From the NCBI RefSeq assembly GCF_000010665.1, contig NC_012796.1, forward strand, positions 496,001 through 560,000: a stretch of 64,000 bases of DNA, in the 5' to 3' direction. Below the pieces are notes generated by a model. The model made no database searches and was not told the origin of the DNA. It saw nothing but the letters and a program-made list of their open reading frames with translations. The stretch is from Solidesulfovibrio magneticus RS-1 (GTDB lineage Bacteria; Desulfobacterota; Desulfovibrionia; Desulfovibrionales; Desulfovibrionaceae). Of this stretch, positions 24,615 through 33,474 are shown piece by piece (positions within the stretch are counted from its first letter, which is position 1; every line of letters begins with the position of its first letter). The translations under genes were made by a program, and so were the position numbers.

Positions 24615-25790
24615 TTGCCCTTGCCGTCCTGCGGCGGAAGTCTTGGCGTTTCGTCCCCATCTTGCGGAGTGCTTTTGCTTTTTTCTTCTCCTGCGGGCGG
24701 TTTCGCCCCTTGTCGCGGACCGGTCGAGGCCGGCGTTTCGGCGCGCATCGACGTGTTGCGCATTGTGCTCATCGGGCTGATCGTCCTGTGCCACGGCGGC
24801 CGTTATCTGGGCGTCTTGGTCCCTTTTGACGGCCCGGTAGTCCAGTTTGCGGCCACGGCCTTCAACCGGGGGCCGGCCTGTCTGGCCGTGCCGCTGTTTT
24901 TCGCCATCTCCGGCTATCTGCTGCTGCGAAAGCTCGAACTCACCCCGGCCGGCTACGTGCAGCTCATGGGCCGCAAACTCTACTCCATCGGCTTGCCGTT
25001 TCTTCTTTTCAACGCCATCTGGATCGTCTGGTTTCTCTGGGTGGGCAGCATTGCCCAGTTTGGCGGCCGTTCCTACATCCTGGAAGCCGGCATCCTGCCC
25101 AAGCTTCTGGGCTACGACACTTCGCCGGTCAATTACCCGCTGTGGTTTCTGCGTGAGCTGCTGAAGATCTTTGCCATCACACCGGTGTTTCTGCTGTTTT
25201 TGGGGCGGCTGCCGCGCGCCGGACTGGCGCTACTGTTCGTCTTGTGGTTCGTTGAGCGTCCCGCCGACGAATACGGCTTTTGCGGCTTCGCCTTCTGGTT
25301 CTATTGCGGCGGCTTGCTGGCCCGGTCCGGGTTGGACCTGGGCGACACGGCCCGGCTGGATCGGTGGGTGCTGCCGCTTTTCGTCCTGGCCACGGCCGTG
25401 GTCGGGCTGGCCCCGTGGCTGACCCAGGACGTGGTGGCCTATGCCGTGGGCAAGCGGTTCTATCAGATCCTCGGCGTGGTCGCCTTGTGGTGTCTGTCGC
25501 GCCAGCCCTGGATCATGGGCAGCGGGCTGTTGCACCGCATGGCTGCGGCGAGCTTTTTCATTTTCCTGACCCACGAGCCGACCGTATCGATCCTGCAGAC
25601 GAGGCTTTTGGCCGTATGGCGGCCCGAGGGCGCGGCGGCGCAGCTCGTCGCCTTTATGCTGCCGGGTCTGGTCGCCCTGATCCTGCTCTATTGGCTGGCC
25701 CGGGGCCTGTCGCGGTTTACGCCGAAGCTGTACGCCGTGCTGACCGGCGCGCCGCTGCGCAAGCGGCGCGCTGCGCCGACAGCGGCCTGA
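24615..25790 (+). CDS. Acyltransferase-3 family membrane protein
   Basis: Predicted multi-spanning inner-membrane O-acyltransferase, about 350-390 residues, with roughly ten helices. Conserved features are the opening VSARIDVLRIVLIGLIVLCH (Arg and His of the family signature) and PLFFAISGYLLLRK. Such proteins acetylate or succinylate surface polysaccharides or membrane lipids. The start is uncertain: 24615 is a TTG with poor SD, GTG 24669 is another option, and the conserved part begins near 24738. It lies 130 bases after the metallophosphoesterase gene. Confidence 0.8.
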   Translation: MPLPSCGGSLGVSSPSCGVLLLFSSPAGGFAPCRGPVEAGVSARIDVLRIVLIGLIVLCHGGRYLGVLVPFDGPVVQFAATAFNRGPACLAVPLFFAISGYLLLRKLELTPAGYVQLMGRKLYSIGLPFLLFNAIWIVWFLWVGSIAQFGGRSYILEAGILPKLLGYDTSPVNYPLWFLRELLKIFAITPVFLLFLGRLPRAGLALLFVLWFVERPADEYGFCGFAFWFYCGGLLARSGLDLGDTARLDRWVLPLFVLATAVVGLAPWLTQDVVAYAVGKRFYQILGVVALWCLSRQPWIMGSGLLHRMAAASFFIFLTHEPTVSILQTRLLAVWRPEGAAAQLVAFMLPGLVALILLYWLARGLSRFTPKLYAVLTGAPLRKRRAAPTAA

Positions 25791-25833
25791 GGGCGGCTTG
25801 ACTTTTGCTCGCCGTGTGTGATTTTACACACGG

Positions 25834-26025
25834 ATGGATAGTCGGGAGATCATACGCCGTCTTGAAGCCGACGGCTGGTTCCGCGTCGCCCAGGCCGTCT
25901 CCCATCTCCAGTTTAAGCACGCCGTCAAGCCGGGCCGGGTGACGGCGCCGCATCCGAAAAAAGATCTTCCGGCCGGCACCCTGCGCAGCATCGAGCGCCA
26001 AGCCGGCATCTCCCTGCGGTCCTAA
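25834..26025 (+). CDS. hicA: HicA-type mRNA interferase toxin
   Basis: A 63-residue double-stranded-RNA-binding-like toxin that cleaves mRNA. The family pattern is clear: MDSREIIRRLEADGWFRV, then SHLQFKH with the catalytic His, and the tail PHPKKDLPAGTLRSIERQAG. The residue before SH is Val instead of the usual Gly (GSH), and the second His of the common SHHQF is Leu; the key His remains. It is followed 10 bases later by hicB, so this is a standard toxin-antitoxin pair. Confidence 0.88.
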   Translation: MDSREIIRRLEADGWFRVAQAVSHLQFKHAVKPGRVTAPHPKKDLPAGTLRSIERQAGISLRS

Positions 26026-26035
26026 GGAGGATTTC

Positions 26036-26461
26036 GTGGACTATATCGCCGTCATCCACAAGGACGCGGATTCGGATTGGGGCGTGTCGTTCCCGGATTT
26101 TCCCGGCTGCGTCACGGCCGGCGAGACCCTGGAGGAAGCCCGGCGCATGGCGGCCGAGGCCCTGGCCTTGCATGTGCGCGGCCTGGCCGAGGAGGGCCTT
26201 TCGCCGCCGCGTCCCATGACCTTGGACGCCGTGGCGCGCCATCCCGATTTCGCCGACGGCGTGGCCGTGCTCGTGTCCCTGCCGGAAGCCAGGCCGAAAA
26301 ACGTGCGTGTCAACGTCATGCTGCCCCAAGCGGATTTGGAGGCCATTGACGCCCGAGCCAGGGAGCAAGGCGTCAGCCGTTCCTCGTTTCTGTTGCGGGC
26401 GGCCAGGGCGGCCCTGACCGGCCCTGGGGCCGGCTGCGGGGCTTGGAGCGACCGGGCCTAA
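26036..26461 (+). CDS. hicB: HicB-type antitoxin
   Basis: A 141-residue antitoxin that binds HicA and represses the operon. It starts at GTG 26036 behind a perfect TAAGGAGG. The N-terminal half is the partly degraded RNase-H-like HicB fold (DSDWGVSFPDFPGCVTAGET, LEEARRMAAEALALH). The C-terminal part (NVRVNVMLPQADLEAIDA, SRSSFLLRAARAAL) is a ribbon-helix-helix DNA-binding segment. It converges on leuS, with a shared bidirectional terminator between them. Confidence 0.9.
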   Translation: MDYIAVIHKDADSDWGVSFPDFPGCVTAGETLEEARRMAAEALALHVRGLAEEGLSPPRPMTLDAVARHPDFADGVAVLVSLPEARPKNVRVNVMLPQADLEAIDARAREQGVSRSSFLLRAARAALTGPGAGCGAWSDRA

Positions 26462-26482
26462 CCTTACCGCATCCCAAAATAG

Positions 26483-26516
26483 AAAAGCCGGGAGGACGGA
26501 AGTCCTCCCGGCTTTT
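26483..26516. terminator. Bidirectional terminator between hicB and leuS
   Basis: aaaagccgggaggac (26483-26497) and gtcctcccggctttt (26502-26516) form a perfect 15-bp stem with a 4-base loop. T-runs are produced on both strands, so it can serve the converging hicAB and leuS transcripts. Confidence 0.92.
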
Positions 26517-26543
26517 GGCGTTCTTGACGGCGCAGTCGGCGGC

Positions 26544-29057
26544 CTAGTTCGCCACCACGTTGACCAGCTTGCCCGGCACCACGATGACCTTGCGCACGGT
26601 CTTGCCTTCGATGTGCTTGGCCACGTTGGGCTCGGCCAGGGCGGCCTGCTCCAGGGCGGTGTTGTCGGCGTCGGCCGGCACGGTGAGCTTGCCGCGCAGC
26701 TTGCCGCAGACCTGCACCACGATTTCCACCGTGTCGGAAGTCAGGGCGGCCGGATCGTGGGTCGGCCAGGGTTCGTTCAAAAGCAGGCTCGTGTGGCCCA
26801 CGGTCTGCCACAGCTCCTCGCAGATGTGCGGGGCGATGGGCGAGAGCACGGTGAGCAGCGTGGCCACGGCCGAGGACACGGCCTTGGCCCCCTTGGGCTC
26901 GGCCCGCAGGGCCTCGACGTTGGCGTACAGGAAGTTGACCAGCTCCATGGCGACGGCAATGGCCGTGTTGAACTGGAATCGCTCGCGGATGTCGGCCCCG
27001 GCCTTGGCGGCAGCGGCGTGTTCGCGGCGGCGCAGCTCGGCGAAAAGGGGCGGCAGACCGTCCAGATTCAGGACCTCGGCCGGAGCGCAGGCCGGCATGG
27101 GAGTCAGCACGCCCGAAAGCTCCTCGGTCACCAGGCGCCACAGGCGCGACAGGAAGCGCGAAGCCCCCTCAATGCCCGTGTCGCTCCACTCCAGGTCCTT
27201 TTCCGGCGGCGCGGCAAAGAGGATAAACACGCGCACCGTGTCGGCCCCGTACTTGCCGATCATGAGATCCGGGTCCACGACGTTGCCCTTGGACTTGCTC
27301 ATCTTCGAGCCGTCCTTGATGACCATGCCCTGGGTCAGCAGGTTGGCGAACGGCTCGTCGAAACCAACATAGCCGAGGTCGCGCAAGGCTTTGACGAAAA
27401 AGCGCGAGTAGAGCAGGTGCAAAATGGCGTGTTCGATGCCGCCGATGTACTGGTCCACGGGCAGCCAGTAGGCCAGCTCGGCCGGATCAAACGGCCGGCC
27501 GGCCTCCCGGGCCGAGGCGTAGCGGGCGAAGTACCACGACGACTCGAAGAAGGTGTCCAGGGTGTCGGTCTCGCGCCGGGCCTTGCCGCCGCATTTGGGG
27601 CAGGCGACGTCGGTAAACGACGGCGAATGGGGCAGGGGCGAGCGGCCGTCGGGCATGAGCGCCAGATCGCGGGGCAGCTCCACGGGCAAATCGGCGTCGG
27701 GCACGGGCACGATGCCGCAGGACTCGCAGTAGATGACCGGGATGGGCGCGCCCCAGTAGCGCTGGCGGGAGATGTTCCAGTCGCGCAGGCGATAATTGAT
27801 GCTTTTCTTGCCGCGCCCGGAACCGTCGAGCCAGTCGATGATGGCCGCCTTGGCCGCTTCGTTGTCCATCCCCGTGAACTGCTCGGAAGCGGTCAGCACG
27901 CCGGGATCGGTATAGGCCGCCGTCATGGCCGAGGCGTCCAGGGTCTCGCCCTTGGGTTCGATGACCACGGTCAGGGGCAGGTCGTACTTGCGGGCGAATT
28001 CGAAGTCGCGCTGGTCGTGGGCCGGCACGGCCATGACCGCGCCGGTGCCGTAGCCCATGAGCACGAAGTTGGCGACGTAAATGGGAATCTGTTTGCCCGT
28101 GGCCGGGTTCACGCAGTAGGCCCCGGTGAAAACACCCTCTTTTTCCAGATCATCGGCCGAGCGCACGATGCGGTCCATGTTGCGGACCTTTTCGACGAAC
28201 GCGTTCACCGCCGCTTCCTGGGGCTTGCCGGCGATGAGGCTCGGCACCAGGGGATGCTCGGCGGCCAGGCTCATGAAGGTGGCCCCGAACAGCGTGTCCG
28301 GCCGGGTGGTGAAGACCGTGACGCCCTCCGAGCCAGCCACGGGTTCGGCCAGCTTGAAGGTGATCTCCGCGCCCACGGACTTGCCGATCCAGTTGCGCTG
28401 CATGGTGAGCACGCGCTCGGGCCAGCCGCCGACGAGCTGGTCGAGGTCAGCCAGCAGTTCCTCGGCGTAGTCGGTGATGCGCAAAAACCACTGCTCCAGG
28501 TCCTTTTGGACCACGGCCTGGTCGCAGCGCCAGCAGCAGCCGTCGATGACCTGTTCGTTGGCCAGCACCGTGCCGCAGGTCTCGCACCAGTTCTGGGGCG
28601 AGTGCTTGCGGTAGACCAGACCTTTTTCGAGGAACTTCAGGAAAAAGCGCTGCTCGTGGACGTAGTAGCCGGGGTGGCAGGTGGCGATTTCGCGCCGCCA
28701 GTCATAGGAATAGCCCAGGCGCTGCAGCTGGGTGCGCATGGAGTCGATGTTGGAGATGGTCCAGGCGGCGGGATGCAGCTTGTGCTTGATGGCGGCGTTC
28801 TCGGCCGGCATGCCGAAGGCGTCCCAGCCCATGGGGTGCAGGACGTTGTGGCCTTCCATGCGTTTGAACCGGGCCACCACGTCGCCGATGGAGTAGTTGC
28901 GCACATGCCCCATGTGGATGCGCCCCGAGGGGTAGGGGAACATTTCCAGGACGTAGTACTTGGGCTTTGAAGGGTCGGCTTCCACGTGGAAGTGGCCGCC
29001 TTCCTCCCAAATGCGTTGCCATTTCCGTTCGACGTCCTCGGGCACGTATTTACTCAT
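26544..29057 (-). CDS. leuS: Leucyl-tRNA synthetase
   Basis: Class I synthetase charging tRNA-Leu, 837 residues, the full bacterial length. The HIGH-type motif is [15 protein letters not shown] (about 42-56), and KMSKS appears as [12 protein letters not shown] late in the protein. The editing domain lies between ([12 protein letters not shown]). A zinc-type Cys cluster ([19 protein letters not shown]) is present. The anticodon-binding helices and a C-terminal LVNVVAN end follow. It lies in the same orientation as, and downstream of, ribE-ribBA-ribH-nusB, with vapBC between nusB and leuS. Confidence 0.98.
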   Translation of the reverse strand: MSKYVPEDVERKWQRIWEEGGHFHVEADPSKPKYYVLEMFPYPSGRIHMGHVRNYSIGDVVARFKRMEGHNVLHPMGWDAFGMPAENAAIKHKLHPAAWTISNIDSMRTQLQRLGYSYDWRREIATCHPGYYVHEQRFFLKFLEKGLVYRKHSPQNWCETCGTVLANEQVIDGCCWRCDQAVVQKDLEQWFLRITDYAEELLADLDQLVGGWPERVLTMQRNWIGKSVGAEITFKLAEPVAGSEGVTVFTTRPDTLFGATFMSLAAEHPLVPSLIAGKPQEAAVNAFVEKVRNMDRIVRSADDLEKEGVFTGAYCVNPATGKQIPIYVANFVLMGYGTGAVMAVPAHDQRDFEFARKYDLPLTVVIEPKGETLDASAMTAAYTDPGVLTASEQFTGMDNEAAKAAIIDWLDGSGRGKKSINYRLRDWNISRQRYWGAPIPVIYCESCGIVPVPDADLPVELPRDLALMPDGRSPLPHSPSFTDVACPKCGGKARRETDTLDTFFESSWYFARYASAREAGRPFDPAELAYWLPVDQYIGGIEHAILHLLYSRFFVKALRDLGYVGFDEPFANLLTQGMVIKDGSKMSKSKGNVVDPDLMIGKYGADTVRVFILFAAPPEKDLEWSDTGIEGASRFLSRLWRLVTEELSGVLTPMPACAPAEVLNLDGLPPLFAELRRREHAAAAKAGADIRERFQFNTAIAVAMELVNFLYANVEALRAEPKGAKAVSSAVATLLTVLSPIAPHICEELWQTVGHTSLLLNEPWPTHDPAALTSDTVEIVVQVCGKLRGKLTVPADADNTALEQAALAEPNVAKHIEGKTVRKVIVVPGKLVNVVAN

Positions 29058-29124
29058 GGGGAAACGCTCCTTGGCGCAAAATTAGTCTTAGCGCACACCG
29101 GGCAAAGGGCGGCGCGTCGAGTTC

Positions 29125-29511
29125 TTAGTAGGGCGGAAGCTGAAGCCCTTCGATGAAACGGTAATCTTTCTGGTTTTTTGTCACCAGCGGCCAGTCGTGG
29201 GCCAGGGCCGTGGCCGCGATGAGCGCATCGGGCAGACGCAGGCCATGGCTTAAGCGGTAGCGACGCAACAGGCCCAGCGCGCCGCCGGAAATGTTCGCGT
29301 CAATATGGACGCAACGAAAACCGGCCATGAAGGCGTCCAGGATGCCTTGTTCCCGTTTGTCCCGGCAGCCGGCCAGCAGTTCGCAGTGAACGATGACGCT
29401 GACGGCCGAAATTCCATCCTGGTGCGCGGCGTCAAGAACGGCGGCGGCATGAGGGTCGCCGCGTCCGTAGTCAATGAGCACGTCGGTGTCGAACAGCACG
29501 ACGTTGGGCAC
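29125..29511 (-). CDS. vapC: VapC-type PIN-domain ribonuclease toxin
   Basis: A 128-residue PIN nuclease. Acidic active-site residues appear in LFDTDVLIDYGRGD (N-terminal Asp), VIVHCELLAG (Glu) and RLPDALIAATALAHDWPLVT (Asp), the standard order. The chosen start is GTG 29511, two bases after the antitoxin stop and with GGAG upstream; the longer frame overlaps the antitoxin. It forms a toxin-antitoxin pair with the upstream gene. The pair sits between nusB and leuS, in the same orientation. Confidence 0.88.
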   Translation of the reverse strand: MPNVVLFDTDVLIDYGRGDPHAAAVLDAAHQDGISAVSVIVHCELLAGCRDKREQGILDAFMAGFRCVHIDANISGGALGLLRRYRLSHGLRLPDALIAATALAHDWPLVTKNQKDYRFIEGLQLPPY

Positions 29512-29513
29512 GC

Positions 29514-29750
29514 TTAACGTCTCCACTCGTCGCGCCGCAACCCGTCCACCCAGGCGCTCGCATCGGACAGGTCGCGGCGGTCGCGCCACAGGCCGAAAAA
29601 GGTCTCGCCCGACGCGAACTTGGTTCCGGCCGGAGCGTCGGACGCGGCCGAGCCGTGCCGCGCCCGCAGAAATGCGATGAAATCGGCCGCCTCTTCCATG
29701 GCCTGCGGCGGCAGGGCGGCCAGATCGGCCAGGACCTTTTCCATGTTCAT
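29514..29750 (-). CDS. vapB: VapB-type antitoxin (DUF2281-like)
   Basis: A 78-residue partner of the PIN toxin. The N-terminal helix MNMEKVLADLAALPPQAMEE and following AADFIAFLRARHG match small antitoxins of the DUF2281 type. The C-terminal acidic and aromatic segment (FFGLWRDRRDLSDAS) is a typical toxin-binding tail. Its stop codon precedes the vapC start by two bases. It starts 30 bases after the nusB stop, so it is read within the housekeeping transcript unless it has its own promoter. Confidence 0.78.
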   Translation of the reverse strand: MNMEKVLADLAALPPQAMEEAADFIAFLRARHGSAASDAPAGTKFASGETFFGLWRDRRDLSDASAWVDGLRRDEWRR

Positions 29751-29780
29751 CGCCAGTGCTCCAGATACCGGATTGCTTGC

Positions 29781-30260
29781 TTACAAATCCTTTTGAATCC
29801 CGAATTCGCCGCTGTCAACGGCCTTGGCCAGGGCGTCGAGGATGCCGTTGATGAAGTTGCGGGAGTTTTCGTCGCCGTAGCGCTTGGACAGTTCGATGGC
29901 TTCGTTGAGCGACACCCGCAGCGGAATGTCCGGGCGGCTTAGAATTTCATGCACGGCCAGCCGCAGGATGGTCAGTTCCACCTTGGCGATGCGCGAGATT
30001 TTCCAGTTCTTGGAGAAGCGCACAATGGTCGCGTCGATGTCGCGCTGGTTGCGCCACACGCCAAGGACCAGCTCCCAGGCGAATTCGTGGCCGGCGTCGT
30101 CCTCGCCCTCGGCCACGTCGTGGGGACAGCGCTTGAACAGTCGCAACAGCGAACGCTCGTCGGCGGCCGGCTCGAAACTGAGGCCATAGAGGAATTCGAA
30201 GGCCTGTTTGCGGGCCTTACGCCGGGAAACAATGGGCTTTTTGTCGTCGGATTCGGTCAT
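29781..30260 (-). CDS. nusB: Transcription antitermination factor NusB
   Basis: Binds boxA RNA with NusE (ribosomal protein S10) for rRNA antitermination. It has 159 residues from ATG 30260 (MTESDDKKPIVSRRKARKQA). An upstream in-frame ATG at 30317 would add a Gly/Pro-rich stretch and lacks an SD. The all-helical NusB pattern is clear: RRKARKQAFEFLYGLSF, AKVELTILRLAVHEIL, and the C-terminal RVSLNEAIELSKRYGDEN with FINGILDALAK. It lies downstream of ribH, a frequent gene order in bacteria. Confidence 0.95.
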   Translation of the reverse strand: MTESDDKKPIVSRRKARKQAFEFLYGLSFEPAADERSLLRLFKRCPHDVAEGEDDAGHEFAWELVLGVWRNQRDIDATIVRFSKNWKISRIAKVELTILRLAVHEILSRPDIPLRVSLNEAIELSKRYGDENSRNFINGILDALAKAVDSGEFGIQKDL

Positions 30261-30412
30261 GGTGTCGTTGCCTGGCGATGCGTCCCCCGGGATTCCGGCC
30301 GGAAGCCCGGGGGACATGCAAGGAGTCTAGAGTGTTGTCGCCGCGCCGGGGGACGGCGAGGCGGGCGCGTAGCTCATGCAAGCGTTCGGAAACGCCGCGT
30401 TGTCTGTTGGCG

Positions 30413-30437
30413 CAACAACGGGTTGCGCCCGTTGTTG
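30413..30437. repeat. Perfect hairpin in the ribH-nusB spacer
   Basis: caacaacggg (30413-30422) pairs with cccgttgttg (30428-30437) around a 5-base loop. It sits in the 218-base gap between ribH and nusB, whose minus-strand sequence starts TAGTGCGGCGTTCGC at the ribH stop. That start resembles the ends of the 107-bp elements (TAGTGTCGCGTCC), but the far end does not show the matching inverted repeat. It may be a diverged element or an attenuator-like structure. Confidence 0.45.
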
Positions 30438-30478
30438 TCCTTCACCAAAAAACAGGAGCGGTTTTTGCGAACGCCGCA

Positions 30479-30949
30479 CTAAATCTGTTCCAGAACGCGG
30501 ACCATTTCCAGCACGGCCGAGGCGGCTTCAACGCCCTTGTTGCCGGCCTTGCTGCCGGCGCGCTCAATGGCCTGCTCCAGGTTGTCCACGGTCAGCACGC
30601 CAAAGCCCACCGGCACGTTGGCGTCGAGCATCACATGGGCCAGGCCCTTGGCGCATTCGCTGGCCACGAAGTCGAAGTGGGGGGTGGAGCCGCGAATGAC
30701 CGCGCCCAGGCAGATGATGCCATGGTACTTGCCCGAGGCGGCCAGTTTCTTGGCGGCCAGGGGAATCTCGAAGGCCCCGGGCACGCGCACGATGGTCAGG
30801 TCGGCGCGGTCGCCGCCGTGGCGCACGAGGTAGTCCACGGCCCCGCCGACCAGGCGTTCGGTGATGAAGTCGTTGAAGCGGCCGGCCACCAGGGCGAATT
30901 TGAGTCCCTTGGCGTCAAGCTGGCCTTCGATGGTGCTCACGTGCAGCAT
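30479..30949 (-). CDS. ribH: 6,7-dimethyl-8-ribityllumazine synthase
   Basis: Penultimate step of riboflavin synthesis, condensing the 4-carbon product of RibB with the ribitylaminopyrimidine. It has 156 residues, standard length for the 60-mer-forming enzyme. Motifs: [39 protein letters not shown], and the catalytic loop [17 protein letters not shown] with the active-site His. Start ATG 30949, 48 bases after the ribBA stop. Part of the rib cluster on this strand. Confidence 0.97.
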
Positions 30950-30997
30950 GGCTGTTCTCCCTGACGGCCGGGCCGTCGTCTGGATTGATGTCCGAGT

Positions 30998-32227
30998 TTA
31001 CTTCGCCTGGCCGCAGTCGGGGTCCGGCAGATGCAGGATATGCCCCATGCGGTCGCGCTTGGTGGTCAGGTAGCAGGTGTTTTCCGAACAGGGGCAGGTC
31101 TCGATGGCCACCCGGTCGACCACTTCCAGGCCGTAGCCTTCCAGTCCCACGATCTTTTTGGGATTGTTGGTCATAAGCCGCATTTTGCTGATCCCGAGCT
31201 CCACCAGAATCTGCGCGCCGGTGCCGTATTCGCGCAGGTCGGCCTTGAAGCCGAGCTTCAGATTGGCCTCCACGGTGTCGAGTCCCTGGTCCTGCAGCGC
31301 GTAGGCCTTGATCTTGTTGCCAAGGCCGATGCCCCGGCCCTCCTGGCGCATGTAGAGGATGACACCCTTGCCTTCCTCTTCGATCATCCGCATGGCCTCA
31401 TGCAGCTGGTTGCCGCAGTCGCAGCGCAGCGACCCGAACACGTCGCCGGTCAGGCACTCGCTGTGCACCCGCACCAGCACCGGTTCGCCGGGCACGATGT
31501 CGCCCTTGACCAGGGCGATGTGGGTCTTTTTGTCCGAGCTGGCCTCGAAGGCCACGGCGCGGAAAGAGCCGAAGGCCGTGGGCAGGGTGGCTTCGGCCAC
31601 CTTGGTCACGGCCACGTGGCCGTAGCGCATGCGGTAGCGGATGAGGTCGGCCACGGAGGCGATCTTGAGATTGTGCTTCTCGGCGAATTCGATCAGGTCC
31701 GGCATCCGGGCCATGTTGCCGTCTTCGCGCATGATCTCGCAGATGACGCCGGCGGGCTTGAGGCCGGCCAGCCGGGCCAGGTCCACGCTGCCTTCGGTCT
31801 GGCCGGCGCGGTCGAGCACGCCGCCTTCGCGGGCGCGCAGGGGAAAGATATGGCCTGGGGTCACGAGGTCTTCGGGCACGGCCCCGTCGGCCACGGCGGC
31901 CAAAATGGTGGTGGCCCGGTCATAGGCCGAGATGCCGGTGGAGACGCCGACCTTGGCTTCGATGGAGACGGTAAAGCCGGTGCCAAACGGCGACTTGTTG
32001 TCCTGGGTCATCATGGGCAGGGCGAGCTGGTCCACGAGATTGGGGGCCAGCGACAGGCAAATGAGGCCGCGGCCGTGGGTGGCCATGAAATTGATGATTT
32101 CCGGGGTGACCTTTTCGGCGGCGACGGTGAGGTCGCCTTCGTTTTCACGGTCTTCGTCATCGACGAGGATGATCATCCGTCCGGCGCGGATGTCCTCGAT
32201 GGCGTCCTCGATGGGGCTTAAGCGCAT
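30998..32227 (-). CDS. ribBA: Bifunctional 3,4-DHBP synthase / GTP cyclohydrolase II
   Basis: Makes both riboflavin precursors. The N-terminal half is DHBP synthase ([19 protein letters not shown] acidic loop, [13 protein letters not shown], and [20 protein letters not shown]). The C-terminal half is GTP cyclohydrolase II with zinc ligands in [19 protein letters not shown] and the segment [20 protein letters not shown]. It has 409 residues from ATG 32227 ([13 protein letters not shown]) with GAGG nine bases upstream. ribH follows. No FMN riboswitch is visible in the 190 bases upstream. Confidence 0.97.
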   Translation of the reverse strand: MRLSPIEDAIEDIRAGRMIILVDDEDRENEGDLTVAAEKVTPEIINFMATHGRGLICLSLAPNLVDQLALPMMTQDNKSPFGTGFTVSIEAKVGVSTGISAYDRATTILAAVADGAVPEDLVTPGHIFPLRAREGGVLDRAGQTEGSVDLARLAGLKPAGVICEIMREDGNMARMPDLIEFAEKHNLKIASVADLIRYRMRYGHVAVTKVAEATLPTAFGSFRAVAFEASSDKKTHIALVKGDIVPGEPVLVRVHSECLTGDVFGSLRCDCGNQLHEAMRMIEEEGKGVILYMRQEGRGIGLGNKIKAYALQDQGLDTVEANLKLGFKADLREYGTGAQILVELGISKMRLMTNNPKKIVGLEGYGLEVVDRVAIETCPCSENTCYLTTKRDRMGHILHLPDPDCGQAK

Positions 32228-32400
32228 GTGGGTATACCTCGTTCGGGTCGGCGCTGTGCGGCCGGCTCCCTGGGGAAAAGACCAAAGACCCGGGACGGGC
32301 CGGGTCAAAGGGGACGCATCCTATTCCAGGCCGGCGGCCAAGGCAAGCGGGGCGGAATAGCGGGATTTTCGAGGCGCGGCGGGGCGTCGGCAAAAGGGTC

Positions 32401-32428
32401 GGCGCGACGCGGCGGTCCGCGTCGCGCC
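32401..32428. repeat. Perfect 12-bp hairpin abutting element copy 3
   Basis: ggcgcgacgcgg (32401-32412) and ccgcgtcgcgcc (32417-32428) are perfect complements around a 4-base loop. The right arm overlaps the end of the third 107-bp-type element. It may be a terminator for the gene ending at 32518, or part of the element border. Confidence 0.5.
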
Positions 32429-32520
32429 CCTGAAACAATGCGCAAGGAATTGTAAAAAAGTCATGGCGTTCGTCTCGTTCCTGCGAAAGGCCCTGTGGGC
32501 TTCTCGCGGACGCGACACTA
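32417..32520 (-). mobile_element. MITE-like element, copy 3 (about 104 bp)
   Basis: On the minus strand it opens TAGTGTCGCGTCCGCGAGAA, matching copy 2 at 19 of 20 positions and copy 1 closely. It retains the central GCCATGACTTTTTTACA region and ends CAGGGGCGCGACGCGG, corresponding to the GGGACGCAAC end of copy 1 with a small deletion. It is more diverged than copies 1 and 2 in the middle. Again the first three bases are the TAG stop of the upstream gene (32518-33267). It lies in the spacer ahead of ribBA. Confidence 0.6.
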
Positions 32521-33267
32521 AACCCGAATGTCGATGGTGGACCCGGGCGCGGGCACGGGAGCGGCCTGGGCCGGGCTTTGCGCCGTCGCGACCAGCCCGG
32601 CTTGCGTGGCCTGCCCGGCCGGCTCGGCCTGCCCGGCCGGCTCGGTCTGCCCGACCGATTCGGCAGGCGCGGTCTCGGCTGTCTGCCCGGCTGCTTCGGC
32701 AGGCACGGCTTCGGCCGTTTGCCCGGCCGACGTGGCCTGGGCGGCTGCGGCCGCCTGGATGGCCTCGGTGGTCGAAGCGTCGCCGGCCGTGGTCGTCGCA
32801 TCGGGCGTGGCCGCTCCCTGGCCGGCGGCGTCTTCCGACTGGCCGGTCGCCGCCGCCTCGGCCTTGTCCTCGATGTCCTGGCGGGTGGCGTCGAGGTTGT
32901 CCTGGGCGCTGTCGCCGACTTCTTTATCGACGGCCTGGCCGACGCTGTCTTCCACTTTGTATTTGTTTATGACGGCGGCGACAAAGGTCGAGTCGCCGCT
33001 GCTGGACCCCACCTTGGCCATGGTGGAGGCAAATTGCGTCGACATGGACGTGAGCAGGGCGCTCATGGAGCCGCCAAAGGATTTTTCCGTCTGCAAGCCA
33101 TCCAGCCGGGCCTGCAGATATTTCGAGGGACCGGCGTCGGCCTGGACGAAGTTGCCGGCCAGCATGTTGTCGGTCTTGGCGGCAACAGCGGGTTGCGGGC
33201 TTTTCGTCGTCGGCGCGGCCACGGCGCTGGTCGTCTGGGTCAGCGCGGAAAGGGCGGCGACGTCCAT
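32518..33267 (-). CDS. Ala/Gln/Thr-rich low-complexity protein of unknown function
   Basis: A 249-residue protein from ATG 33267 (MDVAALSALTQTTSAVA). Residues 1-110 are of mixed composition with SMSALLTSMSTQFASTM and a lone basic patch VINKYKVEDSVG. From about 145 on it is built of Ala/Gln/Thr/Glu repeats, with units such as AGQTAEAVPAE, AGQTAETAPAE and AGQAEPAGQAT. No signal peptide or membrane segment. The N-terminal MDVAALSAL style recalls small motility-associated YjfB-like proteins, but this is a weak hint only. Its stop is provided by the third 107-bp-type element. Confidence 0.6.
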   Translation of the reverse strand: MDVAALSALTQTTSAVAAPTTKSPQPAVAAKTDNMLAGNFVQADAGPSKYLQARLDGLQTEKSFGGSMSALLTSMSTQFASTMAKVGSSSGDSTFVAAVINKYKVEDSVGQAVDKEVGDSAQDNLDATRQDIEDKAEAAATGQSEDAAGQGAATPDATTTAGDASTTEAIQAAAAAQATSAGQTAEAVPAEAAGQTAETAPAESVGQTEPAGQAEPAGQATQAGLVATAQSPAQAAPVPAPGSTIDIRV

Positions 33268-33474
33268 CGGTTTTCCTCCGGTTGGCGTGTCAACACTTAT
33301 CGGCCGGCCGTAAGAGGAAGATTAGGGAGGGATGGGAAATAGTGTAACGACCTGACCGGTCGGACGTCTCGCCGGGGTTGGGGGCCGCGACTGCGGCCAA
33401 CAGCTGGCGCGAAAGAAGCGATGCTTGAGAGCCGACTGGTTCCCTGGACAGTCGGGCCTTGAAGGCGAGGGGGG

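Noticed and set aside
26613-28970. 785-codon open frame opposite leuS
   Set aside because: Antisense shadow of a clear leuS gene; Gly/His/Val-rich with no domain.
32228-32420. FMN riboswitch expected before ribBA
   Set aside because: The conserved RFN sequence blocks were looked for and not found here or upstream of ribE.
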